Shown: one piece after another, positions 1-10,604 of the stretch
Position numbering within the stretch: the stretch's first letter is position 1
How the letters are laid out: every line of letters begins with the position of its first letter
Origin: Bedellia somnulentella
Taxonomy: Eukaryota; Arthropoda; Insecta; Lepidoptera; Bedelliidae
Assembly: GCA_963576735.1 (NCBI GenBank)
Contig: OY755171.1
Span: 15,004,001 to 15,068,000, forward strand
DNA: 64,000 nt
Reading direction: 5' to 3'
Made by a program: the position numbers and the translations under genes
Notes under the pieces: model-generated
Told to the model about the DNA's origin: nothing
What the model saw: only the letters and a program-made list of their open reading frames with translations
Database searches by the model: none

Positions 1-110
1 AAATAACAATTAAAACTAAGAAATCTGGAAAGAAGAAAGAAGATAATTCCCCTCGATGGGATTCGGACCCGCGACCTTCGTAAACTACCAACTAGGCCAA
101 GGCCGTATTC
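1..110 (-). repeat. tRNA-headed SINE relic
   Basis: On the minus strand, positions about 95-45 resemble the second half of a tRNA, with a B-box-like GGGTCCGAATCCC. No complete cloverleaf can be drawn, so this is a SINE remnant cut by the window edge rather than a tRNA gene. Confidence 0.4.
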
Positions 111-1030
111 TTAATAATAGTGAGTAGAAACACTCAGGAGTATGCTTACCTTTTACAAATTATATGTATTTTGATAGAGTCTTCCTAAAGCAATTTTAGA
201 CTACATTACATTACCGTACTTTTTTTAATTATTTAAGAACATCAGGTTTGTAAAATGTTTTAATTATGATGGTCAATATAGAGTATTCGTTTATATTCAA
301 TTCAATATTCGAAACACACTTTCGTGCCAAATATGCGATTAATTTCCCGATAGGCTTAAATAACCATTCATGTATTGCCATCATGATATTATTACAATTC
401 GGCACATTCAAACCATTTAGACAATAAAGCTGGCATTTGGATTATAATGGAATGAATTAATTGTGATGATCTCAAAAGCAATTGCCAGAAACAGGTTAAT
501 AAATATGGCCGGCAGCAATAGAATGAGGCGGCTTTATTAAATCGTCGTCAATTCGCGAATCTCGGGCCTCAGCCTCAGCAAGGGTTACCACAACCTTAAA
601 TCAGTTTTCCGGAAAACATACTACTGCTTTGAAAAAAATGTCCAAAAAGATTTTTCCAGCAGCACAAGAATCATATTATTCATTTCCGGTCCAGCTTAAA
701 TTTGGATACAAGATGCGTTGATGTTTATAATCAGTTTTTTCTAAAATAATATTACAAATTTCATTTAAGGTTTTTTTTTAAAAACTCCGTTTTTGTGACA
801 GATACCCAAAATTTCAGGCTTATCAGTAATTGTCCTGTCACCTGGTAACCCTAGCTCCTCGTCCACCGATCTCGCCACTTGCTACGAGCTATAAAAGCAA
901 AACAGGCCCACCTGAGCGTGGGAACGAATCACTTAATTATTGTACCTCTACAAGTACTTTCCTTTATCATTTAGGTATCAGTGTACACATATTTTAATTG
1001 TTTTATTATTAGCGATATAGTGTATATTTA
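111..1030. other. AT-rich non-coding stretch
   Basis: I see no gene and no recognisable repeat here. A TATAAAAG string at 890-897 is the only promoter-like word, and no coding exon follows it. Confidence 0.4.
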
Positions 1031-1217
1031 TATCGGCGATAGGCCAGCCCTCTATCACGTGAGTACACCGTCCAAGAGAAACGTGGGTACTCTGAACACC
1101 AATTGACAATTTCACGTGATGTTCAGAAGTAACACCACTGCCATTCCCTTTAGGGACATCCGGCGTGAATGTTTGAGTTAGCTGTGTAGTGTTGGGTTTG
1201 AAAACCACTAACCCATT
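1031..1217 (+). repeat. repB SINE 3' fragment followed by repA 5' fragment
   Basis: Positions 1031-1180 match the 3' half of repB (CGGCGATAGGCC, TCACGTGA, the CTGCCA-type 3' end). From 1181 the text resembles the first 35 bp of repA (GCTGTGTAGTG). Both pieces are diverged and truncated. Confidence 0.6.
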
Positions 1218-1399
1218 TAAATTTAAGATTTTGGTATTTATTAAGGTACTAACTAACATACAATACAATTCGCCAGTGTTGAGAGCTACGTGGTATACAT
1301 TTATTATCACAATTATAGTGATAAATTGGACTAGGTCTTTTTTAAATATCCTATTATGTATAAGAATTTTAAAATAGCTATGTATTATTAGTTGACTTT

Positions 1400-1457
1400 G
1401 TGAACGAAGCTCTGCCTACCCCTCTTTTGGGATTCGTAACCATGAGAGTATGATTCT
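1400..1457 (+). repeat. LINE repD 3' end fragment
   Basis: A short match to the repD 3' end: GCTCTGCCTACCCC, then GGGATTCG and GAGAGTATG. Confidence 0.4.
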
Positions 1458-1574
1458 AAGTGTAGTATCCATTCCAAAGCTAAAATAATAGCCTACTGAC
1501 GATACAGTAATAATATAATAACACAAATGTCGCAGTGAATCAAATAAATGAGCTGAGTATTTGAGAGGTATTCG

Positions 1575-1745
1575 TACAAAACGGCGATAGGCCTGCCCCA
1601 TATCACGTGAGTACACTGTCTTAGCAAAACGTGGGTATCTTCTCTGGAAACTAGATGGCGCTTGCCATGTGAGTTCAGGAGTATTGGTACCTCTGCCAAC
1701 CCCTTCGGGGATAAACGACGTGAACGTTTATGTTATGTTATGTTT
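1575..1745 (+). repeat. repB SINE, 5'-truncated
   Basis: Carries the repB 3' half (CGGCGATAGGCCTGCCCC, TATCACGTGAGTACACTGTC, CTGCCAACCCCTTCGGGG) and ends in a TATGTTATGTTATG tail, the normal 3' end of the family. Confidence 0.75.
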
Positions 1746-1929
1746 ATTTGAGAGGCTGGCTCTGCAGGCAAAGGCAAACCACATACGTGCAAAGAGGACA
1801 AGAGGACGTAGATTTATTTATGTTTTATATTGTTTCGCTTCACTTCTGAACGCACAGCTGTTCCAATCCCGTCTTGTCCACTGTCCAAACATATTCACAT
1901 ACTGTTCACAAGTTAAAGTTTTATTGTCT

Positions 1930-2145
1930 AATGTCGGCTTAGAATAACACTAACTCATTTCTACCCGCGGGTGTCGGAAGAGGCGATGGGTATTGGGGCT
2001 TTTGAAGCGATTACTGGGCGATGCGGTCTGAGACCTATCACCAACAACCTATCACCAAAATCAGTTAAGGAATTTCTTATTCTAAATCTCTGGCTGCCCC
2101 TTTATGGGATAGAAGGCGTGATTATATGTGTATGTGAGTACAAGA
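1930..2145 (+). repeat. repA retroposon copy, diverged
   Basis: Matches repA along most of its length: GAGGCGA, TATTGGGGCTTTT, GGGCGATGCGGT, CACCAACAACC, a CTCTGGCTGCCCC block and a TATATGTGTATG tail. Several deletions make it an older copy. Confidence 0.65.
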
Positions 2146-2456
2146 ATCGTAAAGCACATGATATGCAATATAATACGTTGGCCGTGAACCCGCCGGAACG
2201 CTAATCTTTGGCCAGTTATCAACGGCTCGTCACCATTTTTCGGCTGATGTTGTTGAAACGATAACGATAATTTTATAACATGTTACACTTGAATTGTTCT
2301 CGTACGAAATTATCTACATCGCGTAGTTCTTGTAGCCCATGCTTCATTGCAATCTAAGTGTTTTTTTGGCAATATAGGAAGTGGCATTGTATACTTCGCT
2401 GTCGCTATTTAGTGGGAGTTGGGACACGTCGTCATGCTTATTTATATTTTACTATA

Positions 2457-2697
2457 TACAAACATACATATACTCACGGCTATAAATCCCTAGAAGGGGT
2501 AGCCAGAGCTAAGGAATTACAAATTCCTCAGCCACTTTTGGAAGTTGAGAGGGGAAAAGATGGTAGAATAAAGGTTGTTGGTGATTGATGAGTCAAAAAT
2601 CCCTTAAAAGCCCGTAAAATTAATACCGTTAGTCACCTCTTACGTACACCCACCGGAAGAAATGGGGTAGTGCTATTCTTTGCCGACACTACACAGC
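2457..2697 (-). repeat. repA retroposon, near full length
   Basis: A minus-strand copy with the (TACA)n tail complement at its left end and the family's GTGTAGTGTCGGC 5' end at its right. Apart from a short insertion in the middle it follows the consensus. Confidence 0.8.
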
Positions 2698-2699
2698 AT

Positions 2700-3473
2700 T
2701 TTACTATATATTAATCTATTTTATATAAATAGCTTATCAGTTGAAGAACAATCTTTGACCAAGTTATTTCATTGTAAATACTCTCGTAATTTTATGCAAT
2801 TAATAGAAAGACTAGTCAGCAATCTCTGGTTTATTGATTATATTACCAAAACAAAGCTACACTGTACTGTGCAGGTACTGTCTCAAATGTTTATAATTTT
2901 AATGAAAAAAAAAAAAACGAAGTATTACACATGCGAATTCGTGTAGTCATATTTTTTTATTCAGAATTTTACAGTAAATGTTATAAAATAAATATAATTT
3001 AGATCAATAATAATGTAAAATCTAACATACGTTACCTAGAAAAACTGCTCCCCCATTCCGGATTTATATATTAACTCTCATATTAAAGTACAATATTAAC
3101 TGTTTGTTAAACTACCAAAAACATATATGTAATTGTCTGGATGTAAATAAAAATTTTACGCCTTTTATTTGTTTAACTAGGACACAATAATCGATTTGAA
3201 ATTTTAGCTGCGCGAATGACGTAAACCAATGACTTTTGTAATTACAATGGATCACACAGTTGTGTATAATTTGATCTTACAACTCAAGTATTCTCTAGAA
3301 ATTGAATTCATATTCCCATGCAAAATGACAAGCTAATGAGGTCAAAGTCGCGTTAGTATAGAAACATTTGTTACCTTTCGAGTATGTATGAAGTAATGTG
3401 AATAATAATAAGTAAGGGTGTGGTTGCGCCCTAATTGGTGAAATAGTGTAGGCCATTTTTTTTAAATCCTAAG
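2700..3473. other. AT-rich unannotated stretch
   Basis: I see no coding exon, tRNA or clear repeat family here. Confidence 0.4.
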
Positions 3474-3916
3474 GCGCAATACACACTGAGCCCGCCGGCG
3501 CCGCGCCACCGACATAAGTCGGCAACTTTTTGACAATGGTCTAGTTTTCATAACATAACATAAACGTTCACGCCGAATATCCCCGAGGGGGTTGGCAGAG
3601 GTACTAATACTTCTGAACATCACGTGACTTTGTCACGTGATAGGGGGCAGGCCCATCGCCGTTTTGTACGAATACACTGTCACATGACTAAGTACAACTC
3701 AGCCATGTGGGTTTCCTCACGATGTTTTCCCTCACCGTTAACAACCATGATAAATAAACCACACTTATGTCTTTAGAAAAGACAAATTGGTGTAGGCCCG
3801 ACCCGGGATTTGAACACTAGTCGCTTGCACGTCAACCGGTGTTCTACCCACTGAGCTATCACGTCGCTAGCTAGCTAGCAATGTTAGCGGCCCGGCGGGT
3901 TCAGTGTGTGTTGCGG
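3474..3916. mobile_element. Harbinger-like MITE interrupted by a repB SINE
   Basis: Left end GCGCAATACACACTGAGCCC and right end (GGGTTCAGTGTGTGTTGCG) are inverted copies of each other and match the uninterrupted 130-bp element at 51832-51961. The interior words GGCAACTTTTT and TCTAGTTTTCAT occur in reverse complement in that copy. A repB SINE (3551-3864) has jumped into the middle. The outer target duplication has decayed. Confidence 0.6.
3551..3864 (-). repeat. repB tRNA-derived SINE, full length
   Basis: On the minus strand it begins with a tRNA-like head (GTGATAGCTCAGTGGGTAGA, an A-box, then an eroded B-box). The repB body with CACGTGAC motifs follows, and the copy ends in a TATGTTATG tail at about 3551. 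It lies inside a MITE. Confidence 0.8.
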
Positions 3917-3945
3917 TTCAAATAGACGCTGTCATTTTGAGAACG

Positions 3946-4095
3946 TCCGAGGCCGAGTGGATAGGCGACTAGCTTCCCGGGCCGGAGGTTGCGGGTTCGG
4001 TCCTTGCTGAGAGCAACATTTATGTGATGAGCACAAATGATTGTTTCCTAGTCTTGGATGTTATTTATATGTGTATTATATCATATTAAATATGC
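3946..4095 (+). repeat. repF tRNA-headed SINE
   Basis: Starts with GAGGCCGAGTGGATAGGCG (A-box-like) and GGTTGCGGGTTCGGTCC (B-box-like). A body containing CAACATTTATGTGATGAGCAC follows, which I recognise as a common lepidopteran SINE body. The tRNA part lacks a clean cloverleaf. Confidence 0.6.
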
Positions 4096-4353
4096 CGTTG
4101 AGTTAGTACCCCATAGTACAAGTTCTACTTTATTTGGGGTTAACTTGATCTATGTTTAATATGTCCGTTTTATATATGTCCGTTTTATTAAAGACATAAA
4201 AGGTTACACGTTAATCCAACTAAAACGTTATATCACAAACTGGTTACAAGAGTTAACATACAACGAGGTTGAGCAATTACTATTAAAAACCTATTGACGT
4301 ATAGGTACAATATCATACACACCCACAAGCACAAATAATGTCCCTCTAGCCCT

Positions 4354-4357
4354 CACA

Positions 4358-4396
<39 letters not shown>

Positions 4397-4407
4397 GCAC
4401 ACACACG

Positions 4408-4447
<40 letters not shown>
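4354..4447. repeat. (CA)n microsatellite
   Basis: About 94 bp of nearly uninterrupted CA repeats with a few GCACG interruptions. An open frame on the complementary strand through it is only low-complexity Val/Cys and is not a gene. Confidence 0.95.
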
Positions 4448-4448
<1 letters not shown>

Positions 4449-5304
4449 ACACGCACATAGACTCATACACTCGCAAACACACACATAATACGAGTTCTGA
4501 TCTGTTATAGCTATTAATTATGAGAAAATGAACTATTTCATTTTCTCTTTTAAAACTTTTTTCTATTTCTACATAAACGATTTTTCTTTTTTTTTTTTTT
4601 TGTATCTTTGTACTTGAAACCAAATTAAAAATGGCCATCAGCACATTATTTGTATTGTACTTAGTTATTTAAAAGAGCCTGTTTGCTGCGTCACAGGGAA
4701 ACCTACTGCGGTAAACACCGAAACCAATTTATTGTAAACTACCTAATTTTGTGAAATAAATGCCTTTTTTTTTTTTTTTTTTATATATTTAAACGGTGAC
4801 AAATATGAATTATCTACACTTTTACAAACTCTGGACTTCGTTCAAACACTACTATTACTTCCCAAAAATATGGATAAAACAATTTATATTTTCCATATGC
4901 TTGAGTTTTAAACGTTATATAGTCTAGTTTCTAGTCAATTTGTTTAATTTTTATTTAATTACTATTAATATATTTATTTTCCTATTGGATTTTAATTGAC
5001 CTAAATTTAAAAAACTCAGAAATCGAAAGTATTGCGCTTATAAAACACATTCATGGTCTCGGTATTCTCGATGTTAACACGCGAAAAGGAATTAAAAAAT
5101 ACTTAACTTCCCTTTCTTGGGAGGTCTTGTCTCTTGCTTGTTATAAAGAAATGGCGAGAGTTTGGTATTTATGTATCTTCATTATGATCGTGCAATATAG
5201 AAATAAAAATGATATCGCGAGTACATTTCGATTACGATAAATTCCAGCACGCACACTCTCCTTTAGGTACGTTTTGAAGTGGCGTAAACATTTATATACC
5301 TAAT
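4448..5304. other. AT-rich unannotated stretch
   Basis: Contains poly(T)/poly(A) runs near 4579 and 4767. I see no gene or repeat family. Confidence 0.4.
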
Positions 5305-5480
5305 TTATACTTACAGATATTAATCCCTTAAAGGGGTAGCTAGAGCTTTGCTACAGCCACTTTTGGATGTAGATTGGGAAAAAAGTGAGTAAACGAAGTA
5401 CGTTGGTGATGGGTCTCCAGCCGCATCGCCTGACAATAATTTAAAAGCCGAGAGGAAAATATGGGTTAGTGCTATTCGAA
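5305..5480 (-). repeat. repA retroposon, internally deleted
   Basis: Matches both ends of repA on the minus strand (AATCCCTTAAAGGGGTAGC; GGTGATGGGTCTCCAGCCGC), but the middle and 5' part are shortened. Confidence 0.6.
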
Positions 5481-5506
5481 CACATATACATGTGACACAC
5501 ATACAC

Positions 5507-5520
5507 ATATATATATATAT
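5507..5520. repeat. short (TA)n run
   Basis: A simple alternating AT tract next to an ACACATACACAT stretch. Confidence 0.6.
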
Positions 5521-5627
5521 GATATGTGATATGGAATACATTCTCGACGATAGATTTAATAAAATATAATACACATATCAAATAACAACCAAAAGTAAGA
5601 AAGAAATCATTCATATTCATGCTATAA

Positions 5628-5710
5628 ATGTTGCCGTCAGCGGGATTCGAGCCCGCGATCCCATGATTCAGAATCATGTCACCACCGACAATACAATTTA
5701 ATGGTTGCAC
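5628..5710 (-). repeat. tRNA-like SINE head
   Basis: On the minus strand a B-box (GCGGGCTCGAATCCCGC) closes a perfect 5-bp T-stem, and GATTCTGAATC forms an anticodon-arm-like hairpin. The D arm is missing, so this is a SINE head or tRNA pseudogene. Confidence 0.4.
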
Positions 5711-6229
5711 AAATATATGATAGACGAAATGATCTAGGGATGGACTGAGAAGACAAGTATTATATTTGTTTTCATTGTTTTAGCTGCATAATATCCCCCA
5801 AGCGGAAAAGGGCCACTAATACTACAAAGTGACTACATACTCAGGGAAGAATAACTCAGTATTGCCTCTTGTTTTCCGTCAACGTTACCAATTCCGATAA
5901 ATTATGAAACGTACAAATAGTTGAACTAATTGACACAAAACCCAAAAGAGAAAAAAATCAGCATAACAGTAGATATAAAAAATTACAGTAAAACAAAAAA
6001 TATAACTAGATTTGCTTGATGTGTTTGTACCTACCCCTTTGTATTAATTATAGCTTCTTACATTTTTCAAAACTCTGTCCAATTTAATAAAAAACCGTTC
6101 AAAAGGTTATTCGGAATTAAGAATTCATCAATTCATAATTAATGGCTTCTAAGTAAATCTAATTCTGTAAAGTTCGTGTTAAGATAATTCGGCCGGCACA
6201 CAAACAAACGCACACAGTCGGACTTCGAT

Positions 6230-6460
6230 ATCAATAAAGTGTAGCCGCGATTGCCGCCGTCATTCGTATAATAAAATGGAATCTATTTCGGGGCTGCTCG
6301 CTACCCATAGCGTCTGGCATGGGGCCCCTCGAGCTGGCTCGGCTGCCTCCCAGCAGAACCCCAATCTCGTCTGTCGTCTATGACCTAATGTCGTCTCTTC
6401 AGCATGGGTGAAAAAACTTTGGGTGAAAAAATTATTTTCATTCGTAAGCGACACGTTATT
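6230..6460. other. GC-richer non-repetitive island
   Basis: A locally GC-rich stretch in an AT-rich background. It is unlike any repeat family in the window and has no convincing reading frame. It might be a conserved regulatory element, which is inference only. Confidence 0.25.
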
Positions 6461-6554
6461 TAGACCGCATCATTTATAGAAAAAAATTATCATCATTCAA
6501 TGTGTTAGATATAAATTACGTTAAAATATAACATATATCTTCATTTTCATGATG

Positions 6555-6760
6555 GGTAGACAGTGCTTCAAAGATTTTAATGAGGATATGAAATAAAGGT
6601 AATATCAAGACAAAAATATATCAGAATCAAAGGGTATGTATGAAAAGATTGATGAATGTAAAGGAAGTTTGAGAAGTGTGTCAGGGTCGTACAAAAATAC
6701 GAACAATATTCTCTGCCTACCCCGATAGGACCAATGGCGTGAGTACATGTGCGTATGTAA
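6555..6760 (+). repeat. LINE repD 3' end, 5'-truncated
   Basis: Encodes a degenerate C-terminal LINE peptide (a KRLMNV-like block, then an SAYP-like end) and finishes with CTCTGCCTACCCC and GGCGTGAGTACATG, the repD 3' terminus. Confidence 0.6.
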
Positions 6761-7249
6761 ATATATCAACTATATATAAATTATATTGTTTCCAAAAAAT
6801 AGAAAGTTGGCAACATAGGAATATACGGGACATTGACTCTGAGACCTTGAATCGAGAGCATACTGGCGGGCCTCCCGGACCTCCCACTCAGTACATACTT
6901 CTTTCTTACCTGCGCGTGCAAATAGAAGTTCAAAAGCCCTTCTTCTTCATATGCAAACATTGCAAGTACCCTCTTATATTACTGAGTAATTTAACTAAAC
7001 TGTAAGACTTGATATATTATTACAATTTAGTGCCTTCGGGTTTTCTGTTTTTTTAGTTTAGAACGGTCCGGCAAGTTTTTCGTTGATTTTCATTATTCCA
7101 TGACTATCTAATGTTAATTTCTTTATCACCGAATTTTTCCGGTTTCCATAAGTTATTGTCAATTAATAGAGGATTCTGAAACTCCAACAAATAATAAGTC
7201 TTAATTAAAGGCTTATGCTTTGCAATGGCCAAAATTTCAAGTATACATC

Positions 7250-7482
7250 CATCAACATACATACATATACTCACGGCCACTAATGCCAAAAAGGGGTAAC
7301 CAGAGTTTCAGAGCTAGAAACTCCTCAGCCACATTTGGAAGTAGATAGGGGAAATTAAGTATCGTTGGTGATAAGGTTTCCAACCGCATCGCCCAAAAAT
7401 CCCTATAACCTTAGTGGCCTCTTACGACACCCGTGGGTAGAAAGGGGTAGTGACATTCTATGCCGGCCCTACACGGCAATAC
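7250..7482 (-). repeat. repA retroposon copy
   Basis: A minus-strand copy with ACATACATATACTCACGGCC at its 3' (left) end and GCCGGCCCTACACGGCA at its 5' end. It belongs to a subtype with GACACCCGTGGGTAGAAAGG. Confidence 0.75.
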
Positions 7483-8039
7483 TTCTACTTAAATAAGCTA
7501 GTTGATATCTAATTATCGTTTCTCCATAGTCCTTGTTTTGCAACGAGAAATAAGAAGATATTCCGTTTGACAAGTTTCAGAATCTTTTGATCTGTTTTTG
7601 TTTCACCAAGTCCCTCATTTATGGACCTTTTAGATGCAAATACAGTGTTGCATGATATTATGAAATCCTTAAGGCGGAATTGAGTTGCATGTTGTAACCA
7701 ATTTCATTCCTAAACGCTTGTTTGACCTATTTCACTTTCATCACATTTGAGATATCATCTTGTCAGACTGATTGTTATTACAGAGAAATAATTAAAAAAT
7801 ACATCGAAATCAGAATAATATGTGTACTGATAAAAAAAACAGATTTAAAGCTGCTGTGACATGTTGTATGTTGTATTCACCTCCTCATAATATTTATAAA
7901 GTTTCGTACAAGGAAATTTGTCTTAATTTATAATGAAACCTATGTCTATGTAAATATATTAGTATTGTTAGGCTATTTACCAACAACTTTATTTTATTAT
8001 AAACCGTTTTCCGTTTTAATGACTTTAAGAGCCCAAAGA

Positions 8040-8540
8040 ATCCTTTTTGATATAGGATACATCTTTAGAATGAGGTCAATCGTCGTTTTCAACTTGGATT
8101 GGCAGCGTTCGAGAAGCTGTGCCAGATATTTAACAGGTATAAAAATGCCTAAAGACAAAGGTTTTTGGGCAGTGTATTGCCAGTTATTAATAACCCCATG
8201 GAGATGTGGTCTATTAGTATAGGCCTCATAAGAAGGCTCAAGTCCGTTAAAGAGCAAACGAAAGTATACGCAAAAATCAGTAGAAGAATCAAGGTAACTG
8301 ACATAATCCCAAGAGTTGCGAAATTCAAGTGACAATGGGCAGGGCACATTGTACGCTCAATAAATTGCGGTTTGGACTTGAAGGTTCTGGAGTGGCAGCC
8401 ACGTACCGGCGACGCAACGTAGGTAGGCCTCCCGTAGGATGGATGATAACTTAATGGAGGTCGCGGGAATTCGATTTAGATATTTTAAGAGGAAACCTAT
8501 GTGCAGCAGTGGTCGTCTAGTGGCTAAAATGATAATGATG
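8040..8540 (+). pseudogene. RTE-like LINE ORF2 C-terminal relic
   Basis: Conceptual translation across shifting frames gives blocks I recognise from the C-terminal part of lepidopteran RTE-like LINE proteins: AAFEKL, a CVLPV-like block, GLIRRLKS, RIKVTDI, QWAGHI, VLEWQPRTG and a QQW-like end near the tail. Stops and frameshifts are frequent, so it is dead. The copy ends in an ATGATAATGATGG tail, and the intact transposon at 8553 begins about 12 bp further on. Confidence 0.7.
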
Positions 8541-8549
8541 GTCAATGAA

Positions 8550-8552
8550 TAG
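8550..8552. repeat. target-site duplication, left (TAG)
   Basis: TAG immediately before CACTGGCC. The same TAG follows the right terminus at 10602-10604. Confidence 0.6.
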
Positions 8553-8680
8553 CACTGGCCAACAAAAAAAAACTTTTTTTTTGGTGCGGTAAAAATTTGT
8601 TTAGATATTGTTTTTGAACGTGTCTCTGATGACAAACCTACAACTGCCATTTTTGTATCAGCTCTAATTTCATAACTACC
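8553..8680 (+). repeat. Left terminal inverted repeat of the CMC-like transposon
   Basis: Starts CACTGGCCAACAAAAA and contains TGTATCAGCTCTA at 8654-8666, both repeated in inverse orientation at the right end. Confidence 0.75.
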
Positions 8681-8762
8681 CTCAATTTTAAAATTTCGTC
8701 ACTTTGACTTCAACAAAGTATCGCAATTCTTTTATTTTCATCAATTTCGTTGTTTTGGCATA

Positions 8763-10445
8763 ATGGCAAGCTCATCAAGATGTTGTTTGACCAATCCTAA
8801 TTCATTTTGTTATATTTGTGGTGAATATACGTTTGAGGAAAACAGAAAACCCATAACAGAGTTCGTGAAAAATGCATATTTCGCATACTTCAACCTATCT
8901 ATTGAGCATCAAGATAAGCCTTGGGTGCCCCATTTTGTGTGTAAAACATGCAGAGAACATTTGAGACAATGGACAAATTGCAAAAGAAGATGTATGAAAT
9001 TTGGGATACCGATGATTTGGAGGGAACAACAAAATCACTTCAACGACTGTTATTTCTGTTTGGTTAAGATTGTCGGCATAAATCGAAAGAATAGAAGTAA
9101 ATGGACATATCCTGATATACCATCAGCGAAAAGACCTGTACCTCATTCCGAAAGTGTCCCTGTGCCTACGTACCACTCGCTGCCAGATATCGAAGTGGAA
9201 CAATATAACGAAATCCAAGCAAATCCCGAGATCGACAGTGATTATGGCGAGTTGAATCGAACCTCTCGTTTTTTTTCACAAGGTGAGCTTAATGATCTGA
9301 TAAGGGATCTAGATCTTTCAAAGGAGCGTGCTGAATTGTTGGCTTCTAGATTAAAAGAGAAGAATTTGCTTTCACCAAACACAAGAGTTACATTTTACCG
9401 TCAAAGAGAACGCGATTTGCTACCATATTTTTCTGAAGATAACAATCTTGTTTATTGCAATGATATTGGTGGTTTATTAACAAGAATGGGTTTACAAAAG
9501 TACGACTCAACTGAGTGGCGTCTTTTTATAGACAGTTCCAAAAGAAGTCTCAAATGTGTATTGCTTCATAATGGTAATAAACACGCTTGTGTTCCAATTG
9601 CTCATTCTACCCGAATGAAAGAAGAGTATGAAGCAATTGCACTGCTTTTAGAAAAGATTAAATATGATAACCACCAATGGTTTATATGCGTCGATCTCAA
9701 AATGGTTAATTTTCTGTTGGGACAGCAAGGTGGATATACAAAGTATCCATGTTTTATGTGTCTTTGGGATAGTAGAGATAAACCGAATCACTGGGTACGA
9801 AAAAATTGGCCGATCAGAGAAAGCCTAGCTGTTGGAAAGCAAAATGTTATAAATACACCTTTAGTCCCCCGAGAAATGATCATTTTACCTCCTCTACACA
9901 TAAAACTTGGTCTCATGAAACAATTTGTAAAAGCATTAGACAAATCGGGCTCATGCTTTCAATACATTACGAGGGCATTTCCAGCTTTAAGCACAGAAAA
10001 ACTCAAGGCTGGAATATTTGACGGTCCTCAGATAAGACAGTTAATTAAAGATGATAACTTCGCAACATCTATGAATGAAACGGAACTTGCTGCGTGGAAC
10101 TCATTTGTGCAAGTGATCAAAAATTTCCTTGGTAATCATAAGGCAGAAGATTATGAAAGTATTGTAAACCAAATGCTTTCTTGCTTTCAAAAGTTGGGAT
10201 GTAATATGAGCATCAAGGTTCATTACCTACACAGCCATTTGGACTGCTTCCCGCATAACCTGGGTGACTTAAGTGAGGAACAAGGAGAGCGGTTTCATCA
10301 GGACATCAAAGTCATGGAGGATCGATACCAGGGTAGATGGGATACTCACATGATGGCTGATTACTGCTGGGCTCTTATGAGAGACAACCCAATGCATAAA
10401 CATGAAAGAAAATCTATTAAGAGGAGTTTTTTGTACACTGACTAA
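8763..10445 (+). CDS. Transposase of CMC/Chapaev-like transposon
   Basis: A single-exon 560-residue protein expected to bind the element's inverted ends and catalyse its excision and integration. The N-terminus carries paired cysteines resembling a zinc-binding DNA-recognition domain: CYIC at 16-19, CKTC at 60-63 and CYFC at 96-99. The central part looks like an RNase H-fold catalytic core, with candidate acidic residues D257 (in LFIDSS), D311 (in ICVDLK) and E506 or E509 (in SEEQGERFHQ). Between the second and third lie a CFMC pair (330-333), H343 and the HYLHSHLD block (487-494), as in zinc-bearing DDE/D insertions. The frame has no stop or frameshift, and the stop at 10443-10445 overlaps an AATAAA signal. 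I recall very similar proteins, usually annotated as uncharacterised, from aphids and other invertebrates. The start is the first ATG, after the left inverted repeat. Superfamily assignment is less certain than the transposase call. Confidence 0.85.
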   Translation: MASSSRCCLTNPNSFCYICGEYTFEENRKPITEFVKNAYFAYFNLSIEHQDKPWVPHFVCKTCREHLRQWTNCKRRCMKFGIPMIWREQQNHFNDCYFCLVKIVGINRKNRSKWTYPDIPSAKRPVPHSESVPVPTYHSLPDIEVEQYNEIQANPEIDSDYGELNRTSRFFSQGELNDLIRDLDLSKERAELLASRLKEKNLLSPNTRVTFYRQRERDLLPYFSEDNNLVYCNDIGGLLTRMGLQKYDSTEWRLFIDSSKRSLKCVLLHNGNKHACVPIAHSTRMKEEYEAIALLLEKIKYDNHQWFICVDLKMVNFLLGQQGGYTKYPCFMCLWDSRDKPNHWVRKNWPIRESLAVGKQNVINTPLVPREMIILPPLHIKLGLMKQFVKALDKSGSCFQYITRAFPALSTEKLKAGIFDGPQIRQLIKDDNFATSMNETELAAWNSFVQVIKNFLGNHKAEDYESIVNQMLSCFQKLGCNMSIKVHYLHSHLDCFPHNLGDLSEEQGERFHQDIKVMEDRYQGRWDTHMMADYCWALMRDNPMHKHERKSIKRSFLYTD

Positions 10446-10449
10446 TAAA
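10444..10449 (+). terminator. Polyadenylation signal AATAAA
   Basis: Overlaps the transposase stop codon, a compact arrangement usual in small DNA transposons. Confidence 0.5.
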
Positions 10450-10474
10450 AAATGTGTTTTTTCGTTGAAAAATT

Positions 10475-10601
10475 TTTTTTTTTAATATTTTCAAAACTAG
10501 AGCTGATACAGAAAAACTGATTACATATTTGAAATCAGTGAAGAAATTACTTTCATAATCAGGTCTTAAAACAACGGCACCAAAAATAGTGTTGGCCAGT
10601 G
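10475..10601 (-). repeat. Right terminal inverted repeat of the CMC-like transposon
   Basis: Its reverse complement starts CACTGGCCAACACTA and carries TGTATCAGCTCTA (complement of 10498-10510), matching the left repeat. TAG at 10602-10604 completes the target duplication. Confidence 0.75.
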
Positions 10602-10604
10602 TAG

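Larger units (their letters stand above)
8553..10601 (+). mobile_element. Intact CMC (Chapaev-like) DNA transposon
   Basis: A 2049-bp element whose termini are inverted copies beginning CACTGGCCAACA. The inverted similarity goes inward (TTTTTGGTGC, then TGTATCAGCTCTA at about 103-113 bp from each end), giving imperfect inverted repeats of about 115 bp. A 3-bp TAG duplication flanks it. One uninterrupted 560-codon transposase occupies most of the interior. CACTG termini with a 2-4 bp duplication are typical of the CACTA/Mirage/Chapaev group, and 3 bp fits the Chapaev3 or CACTA branches. The exact superfamily is inference. Confidence 0.8.

Noticed and set aside
4291..4644. 117-codon minus-strand frame rich in Val/Cys
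   Set aside because: It is the complement of the (CA)n microsatellite; low complexity, no domain.
7997..8347. 116- and 66-codon minus frames
   Set aside because: Antisense to the degenerate LINE coding relic on the plus strand.
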